Shown one piece after another: positions 60,597 to 64,000 of a stretch of DNA of 64,000 nucleotides. Under the pieces are notes generated by a model, which was not told where the DNA came from, made no database searches, and saw only the letters and a program-made list of their open reading frames with translations. Position 1 is the first letter of the stretch. The number at the start of each line of letters is the position of its first letter. Source of the DNA: SELP01 sp035969385. GTDB lineage: Bacteria > Pseudomonadota > Alphaproteobacteria > Rhodobacterales > Rhodobacteraceae. The stretch lies in assembly GCF_035969385.1 (NCBI RefSeq), contig NZ_JAYKKJ010000002.1:310001-374000 (forward strand). Direction: 5' to 3'. The position numbers and the translations under genes were made by a program.

Positions 60597-60656
60597 GGTG
60601 GGTTGAAACCCACCATACATCCTGTCGAATCGCCGTAAGGTGGGTTTCAACCCACC
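60597..60656. repeat. pair of mutually inverted 18-bp palindromic repeats
   Basis: GGTGGGTTGAAACCCACC at 60597-60614 and GGTGGGTTTCAACCCACC at 60639-60656 are exact reverse complements of each other, and each folds into a 7-bp-stem hairpin (GTGGGTT/AACCCAC). Spacer 60615-60638 is 24 bases. The pair sits between the convergent Trm112 and ubiH genes and probably terminates both. I saw no other copy in the window; such repeats are common in Rhodobacterales. Confidence 0.75.
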
Positions 60657-60670
60657 CTTCCCAAGGCCAA

Positions 60671-61885
60671 CTAACGCATTAGCCTTGGCAGATCGCCGGT
60701 CAGCCCTGCGGCCTCGCGGACGAACCCACGCCGCAGGCCGGGCAGGGCGTTGACGATCCCCATCCCAATATCCCGGATTGCCCGAAGTGCCGGATTGTCA
60801 TTCGAAAACAGCCGGTTGAAGGCATCTGTCGACAAAGCGAGCGTGGCGGTGTCGAACCGCCGCCATTGCTGGTAGCGGGCCAGCACGATGGGGCTTCCGA
60901 TGTCCTCGCCCCGGCTGCGAGCCTCTGACAGGACCTCGGCCAGCGCGCCAATGTCCCGCAGGCCTGCGTTCAGCCCCTGCCCGGCAATCGGGTGCATCCC
61001 GTGGGCCGCATCGCCGACAAGCGCCAGACGATCAGCAATAAAACTGTTCGCAAGGGTCAGGTTCAGCGGGTAGGTGAACCGCGCGCCCTCCAGCCGGATA
61101 TCGCCAAGGAAGGAGCCGAAGGCGGGCTTCAGGACCTCAAGGAATTCTGCGTCGGACATGGCGGCGCATTTAGCGGCGCGCTGTTCGGTTTCACTCCAGA
61201 CGATGGATGACCGGTTGCCCGTCAGGGGAAGAATGGCCAGCGGGCCGTTGGGCATGAAAAACTGATGTGCGATCCCGTCGTGGGGTTTGTCATGGGCCAC
61301 GGCGCAGACAATCGCCGTTTGCCCATATCCCCAACCGGTGCGGCGGATACCGGCCCGTTCCGCGGTGCCCGACCGGCGGCCATCGCAGCCGATCAAGAGC
61401 GACGCGCCCAGCATCCGGCCCGAGGCGAGGGTGACTGTCACGCCAGCGGCATCCACAGTCTGCGCGGTGACGGTTTCCCCGGCATATTGGGTGATCCCGG
61501 GCGTGTCGGCCATGGCGTCAAGGAAGGCGCGGCGCAGGTGCCGGTCTTCGACCATGAAGCCCATCGGGCCTTCCTCGATCTCGGCATGGTCGAAATGCAT
61601 CATCCATGGGCTGGGGCCTTCACCCGCGCGCCCGTCGGTGACCTTGATCTCCAGCATCGGTTGGGCATGGTCCGCGACCCGCGCCCAGACCCCGATTGCG
61701 GACAACAGCCGCTTGGAGGCCAGCGCCAGCGCATAGGCCCGCCCGTCAAACCCAGGATCCTTGCGGGTGTCGATGGGCAGCGCGTCGATCACGCCGACCC
61801 GGAACCCGGATTGGGCCAGCGCAAGGGCAAGCGCCGGGCCGTTCAGCCCGCCACCGACGATAAGGATGTCCTGATCCTGTGCCAT
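60671..61885 (-). CDS. FAD-dependent monooxygenase, UbiH/UbiF/COQ6 family
   Basis: The 404-residue enzyme starts with the FAD-binding motif ILIVGGGLNGPALALALAQ. The conserved NAD(P)H-related LIGCDGRRSGT and the flavin-ribityl motif LALVGDAAHGMHPIAGQGLNAGLRD follow. It should hydroxylate the benzoquinone ring in ubiquinone synthesis. The exact position (C-5, C-6 or C-1 hydroxylation) cannot be told from sequence. The ATG at 61885 is divergent from the amidase ATG by 84 bases; a long upstream frame is antisense to the amidase gene. Confidence 0.93.
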   Translation of the reverse strand: MAQDQDILIVGGGLNGPALALALAQSGFRVGVIDALPIDTRKDPGFDGRAYALALASKRLLSAIGVWARVADHAQPMLEIKVTDGRAGEGPSPWMMHFDHAEIEEGPMGFMVEDRHLRRAFLDAMADTPGITQYAGETVTAQTVDAAGVTVTLASGRMLGASLLIGCDGRRSGTAERAGIRRTGWGYGQTAIVCAVAHDKPHDGIAHQFFMPNGPLAILPLTGNRSSIVWSETEQRAAKCAAMSDAEFLEVLKPAFGSFLGDIRLEGARFTYPLNLTLANSFIADRLALVGDAAHGMHPIAGQGLNAGLRDIGALAEVLSEARSRGEDIGSPIVLARYQQWRRFDTATLALSTDAFNRLFSNDNPALRAIRDIGMGIVNALPGLRRGFVREAAGLTGDLPRLMR

Positions 61886-61969
61886 GCCCTGACATATGCC
61901 GCCCCGCGCGGGATTGTCCATGTGTCCCGTCGCCGCTACCGTCTGTTGAAACCGAAACGGGGGGCGACC

Positions 61970-63298
61970 ATGCGGGATTGGCTTTGGGCATCGGCGGCGG
62001 ATCTTGGGCGCGGGATTGGCGCTGGGCAGATCGACCCGGTGGACCTGTGCGAAACCTATCTTGCCGAGATTGATGCCCATCCCCTGCGGGACCGGATCTA
62101 TGCCCGCGTCACCCATGACCGCGCCCGGGTCGAGGCCAAGGCCGCGTCGAACCGCGCCAAGACCGGGCACCGGCTGTCCCCGCTGGATGGGGTGCCGATC
62201 AGCTGGAAAGACCTGTTCGATACCGCCGGCACCGCGACAGAGGCCGGGACCAGGTTGATGGAGGGGCGCATTCCCGACCGGGATGCAGAGGTTCTGCTCA
62301 ATGCGACTGCCGCCGGGCTGGTCTGTCTTGGTAAGACCCACTTGTCGGAAATCGCCTTTTCCGGCCTCGGCTATAACCCGATGACCGCGACCCCGCCCTG
62401 CGTGAACGACCCGGATTCGGTTCCCGGTGGCTCATCGTCCGGGGCCGCGGCCTCTGTCGCCTTTGGATTGGCGGCGGCGGCGATCGGGTCCGACACCGGC
62501 GGGTCGGTGCGGGTGCCATCGGCGTGGAATGATCTGGTCGGGCTGAAAACGACCCATGGGCGGCTGTCGATTGAGGGCGTCGTGCCCCTGTGCGAAACCT
62601 TCGACACCGTGGGGCCCTTGTGCCGCTCGGTCGAGGACGCGAGCCTTCTGCTGGCGGTGCTTGAAGGCGGGCAAGCCGCGGACCTGAAAGGCGCCTCGCT
62701 GGACGGTGCCCGTTTGATGATTCTTGATACAGTCGCGATGGAAGGGCTGCGCGATGCCCCGCGCGCAGCGTTTCAAAGCGCGGTGGAACGGCTGCAAAAC
62801 GCCGGGGCAGAGGTAGTTCATTGCGCGGTGCCAGAGTTGCCCCGTGCCTATGAGCTTGCCGGGATGCTTTATGCCGCCGACGCCTGGGCCGCGTGGCGCG
62901 ACCTGATCGAACCGAACCCGGACAAGATGTTCCGCCAGATTTATGACCGGATCCTGCCCGGCGGAGACTACACGGCCTCTGACTACATCGCAGGTTGGCG
63001 CGAATTGAACACGATCCGGGCGGACTACCTTGCCGCCACGGCGGGATATGACGCGGTGATCATGCCGACGGTGCCCAGCCTGCCGCCCAATCTGGCCCGG
63101 CTGGAAACGGACGCGGATTACTATGTGACAGAGAACCTGCTGGCCCTGCGAAACACCCGCGTCGGCAACCTGATGGGGCTTTGTGGCCTGACCATTCCCA
63201 CCGGCGTGCCGTCCTGCGGCATCCTGTTCAACAGCGCGCCGGGGCAGGAGGAAGCGCTGCTGCGGTTGGGGATCGCCGCCGAGGCGGCTCTGTCCTAG
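61970..63298 (+). CDS. amidase signature family hydrolase
   Basis: The 442-residue enzyme has the Ser-cisSer-Lys triad of the amidase signature family: Lys in GVPISWKDLFDTAG, cis-Ser in VPGGSSSGAAASVAFG and the nucleophile Ser in IGSDTGGSVRVPSAW. It is not GatA, because no gatB/gatC neighbour is present; these enzymes hydrolyse amides of varied substrates. A GGGGGCG purine tract precedes the ATG at 61970. It is divergent from the UbiH-type gene and 140 bases ahead of the aminotransferase. Confidence 0.92.
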   Translation: MRDWLWASAADLGRGIGAGQIDPVDLCETYLAEIDAHPLRDRIYARVTHDRARVEAKAASNRAKTGHRLSPLDGVPISWKDLFDTAGTATEAGTRLMEGRIPDRDAEVLLNATAAGLVCLGKTHLSEIAFSGLGYNPMTATPPCVNDPDSVPGGSSSGAAASVAFGLAAAAIGSDTGGSVRVPSAWNDLVGLKTTHGRLSIEGVVPLCETFDTVGPLCRSVEDASLLLAVLEGGQAADLKGASLDGARLMILDTVAMEGLRDAPRAAFQSAVERLQNAGAEVVHCAVPELPRAYELAGMLYAADAWAAWRDLIEPNPDKMFRQIYDRILPGGDYTASDYIAGWRELNTIRADYLAATAGYDAVIMPTVPSLPPNLARLETDADYYVTENLLALRNTRVGNLMGLCGLTIPTGVPSCGILFNSAPGQEEALLRLGIAAEAALS

Positions 63299-63438
63299 CG
63301 CCGCCACCAGCACAAAAAAGCAACAATCCGGGGCCGCAACCCCCGCGATTCGTTCCGTTTTTCTGGACAGCGCCGCGCCACGCGGGGTAAGGTCATGCCA
63401 AAGCAGGGCGACAATGATCCTGCAAACCTGAGGCAGTT

Positions 63439-64000
63439 ATGGATTTTCCCGAGCGGTTTTCGAACCTTCCGGAATACGCGTTTCCGCGCCTGCGGACGCT
63501 TCTTGATCACCTTGAACCGGGTGGCGAACCGATTGTCATGACAATCGGCGAACCGCGGCATCCGATGCCGCCGTTCGTTGCTGATGTGCTTGCGGCCAAT
63601 ATCGGTGGTTTTGCCAAATACCCGCCGAACGATGGATCGCCCGAACTGCTGTCGGCCATCGCGGGGTGGATTTCGTTGCGCTACGGCGTGTCGGTGACGC
63701 CGGATCAGATCATGGCGCTGAATGGCACGCGCGAGGGGTTGATGAACGCGGCCATCGCCCTGTGCCCGGAACAGAAGAACGGCCAACGGCCGGTGATCCT
63801 GACGCCGAACCCGTTCTATCAGGTCTATGCGGTTGCCGCCCTGACCTGTGGGGCAGAGCCGGTCTATGTCGCCGCTGACGATGCCACCGGCCATTTGCCC
63901 GACTACACCGCCCTTCCCGGGGATGTTCTGGACCGAACCGCCATCGCCTATGTCTGTTCGCCCGCCAACCCGCAGGGGGCGGTGGCGACGGAAGACTACT
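63439..64000 (+). CDS. class I/II PLP-dependent aminotransferase, 3' end missing
   Basis: The frame opens MDFPERFSNLPEYAFPRLRTLLD and continues to the window edge without a stop, giving the first 187 residues of a protein of about 390. VMTIGEPRHPMPPFV and LNGTREGLMNAAIALC are family motifs, and the recent VCSPANPQG contains the conserved NPxG. Its PLP Lys would be beyond the edge. The opening most resembles DapC-like N-succinyldiaminopimelate aminotransferases, which supply lysine precursors, but this is tentative. It has its own start 140 bases after the amidase gene. Confidence 0.88.
   Translation, partial: MDFPERFSNLPEYAFPRLRTLLDHLEPGGEPIVMTIGEPRHPMPPFVADVLAANIGGFAKYPPNDGSPELLSAIAGWISLRYGVSVTPDQIMALNGTREGLMNAAIALCPEQKNGQRPVILTPNPFYQVYAVAALTCGAEPVYVAADDATGHLPDYTALPGDVLDRTAIAYVCSPANPQGAVATEDY

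Noticed and set aside
1..64000. tRNA, rRNA genes and CRISPR arrays
   Set aside because: Gaps between genes are short and were read for cloverleaf and direct-repeat patterns; none was seen.

Overview
The window is a 64 kb stretch of high-GC chromosome (about 65% GC by eye) from an alphaproteobacterium, most likely a member of the Rhodobacteraceae (Roseobacter/Rhodobacter type). The gene content supports this: GlnK-AmtB, DUF3775, DUF2585, a TsoY-like membrane protein, an XRE-cupin regulator beside kbl-tdh, an alphaproteobacterial Tdh without the structural zinc cysteines, and a PBP1C/alpha-2-macroglobulin pair. It is almost entirely protein coding, with about 60 genes in short operons. I found no tRNA, rRNA, CRISPR array, prophage or insertion sequence. 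The first gene (DUF3833) and the last (a class I/II aminotransferase) are cut by the window edges.

Layout. 1-6.2 kb: DUF3833/short-chain dehydrogenase pair, DUF3775 protein, phosphatase/saccharopine dehydrogenase operon, a degenerate caspase-like peptidoglycan-binding protein, and two GNAT acetyltransferases. 6.2-10.4 kb: PBP1A divergent from glnK-amtB. 10.4-14.5 kb (minus strand): sseA and an aspartate/aromatic aminotransferase, then arsR-arsH-rhodanese. 14.5-21.4 kb: SmpB, asparaginase, YcaQ-type glycosylase, LysE exporter, and a dapA-amidohydrolase-EamA operon. 21.6-30.6 kb: Slt-type lytic transglycosylase, EamA transporter, MnmD with a divergent FAD oxidase (the two halves of MnmC), hydratase/FMN reductase, TPP enzyme and an EEP-family hydrolase. 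30.7-34.1 kb: TsoY-like protein, DUF2585, pncB. 34.1-36.5 kb is the most unusual part: a hairpin cluster, a clearly lower-GC secreted protein of unknown function, cupin, ArfB, and a gene-poor 322-bp gap that carries a compact minus-strand transcription unit. 36.5-41 kb: queuosine-precursor transporter with a candidate preQ1 riboswitch, phytase-like esterase, MepA, UMF1-type MFS protein, thioesterase. 41-51 kb: YggT, RecQ, PBP1C, and a 1.8-kilo-residue alpha-2-macroglobulin. 51-58 kb: YaaA, thiolase, XRE-cupin regulator, kbl-tdh, TSUP, malate dehydrogenase. 58-64 kb: GDSL esterase, thioredoxin-TPR/Lon-N/Trm112 operon, UbiH-type hydroxylase, amidase, aminotransferase.

Recurring themes are cell-wall turnover (PBP1A, PBP1C, MepA, Slt, the peptidoglycan-binding protein), sulfur/arsenic handling (SseA, rhodanese, ArsR/ArsH, TSUP, possibly TsoY), amino-acid catabolism (saccharopine dehydrogenase, Kbl/Tdh, asparaginase, aminotransferases) and tRNA wobble modification (MnmD/MnmC2-like, queuosine precursor uptake, Trm112).

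The best candidates for something undescribed are: (1) the minus-strand unit at about 36240-36480, with a 14-nt perfect Shine-Dalgarno, an 18-codon GTG-started frame, a downstream sequence able to mask that Shine-Dalgarno, a strong terminator and an 8-bp-arm palindrome; (2) the catalytically dead caspase-like protein with three internal repeats and two peptidoglycan-binding domains; (3) the ATAACGGA operator array in front of kbl-tdh; and (4) the lower-GC secreted protein at 34377-35252.
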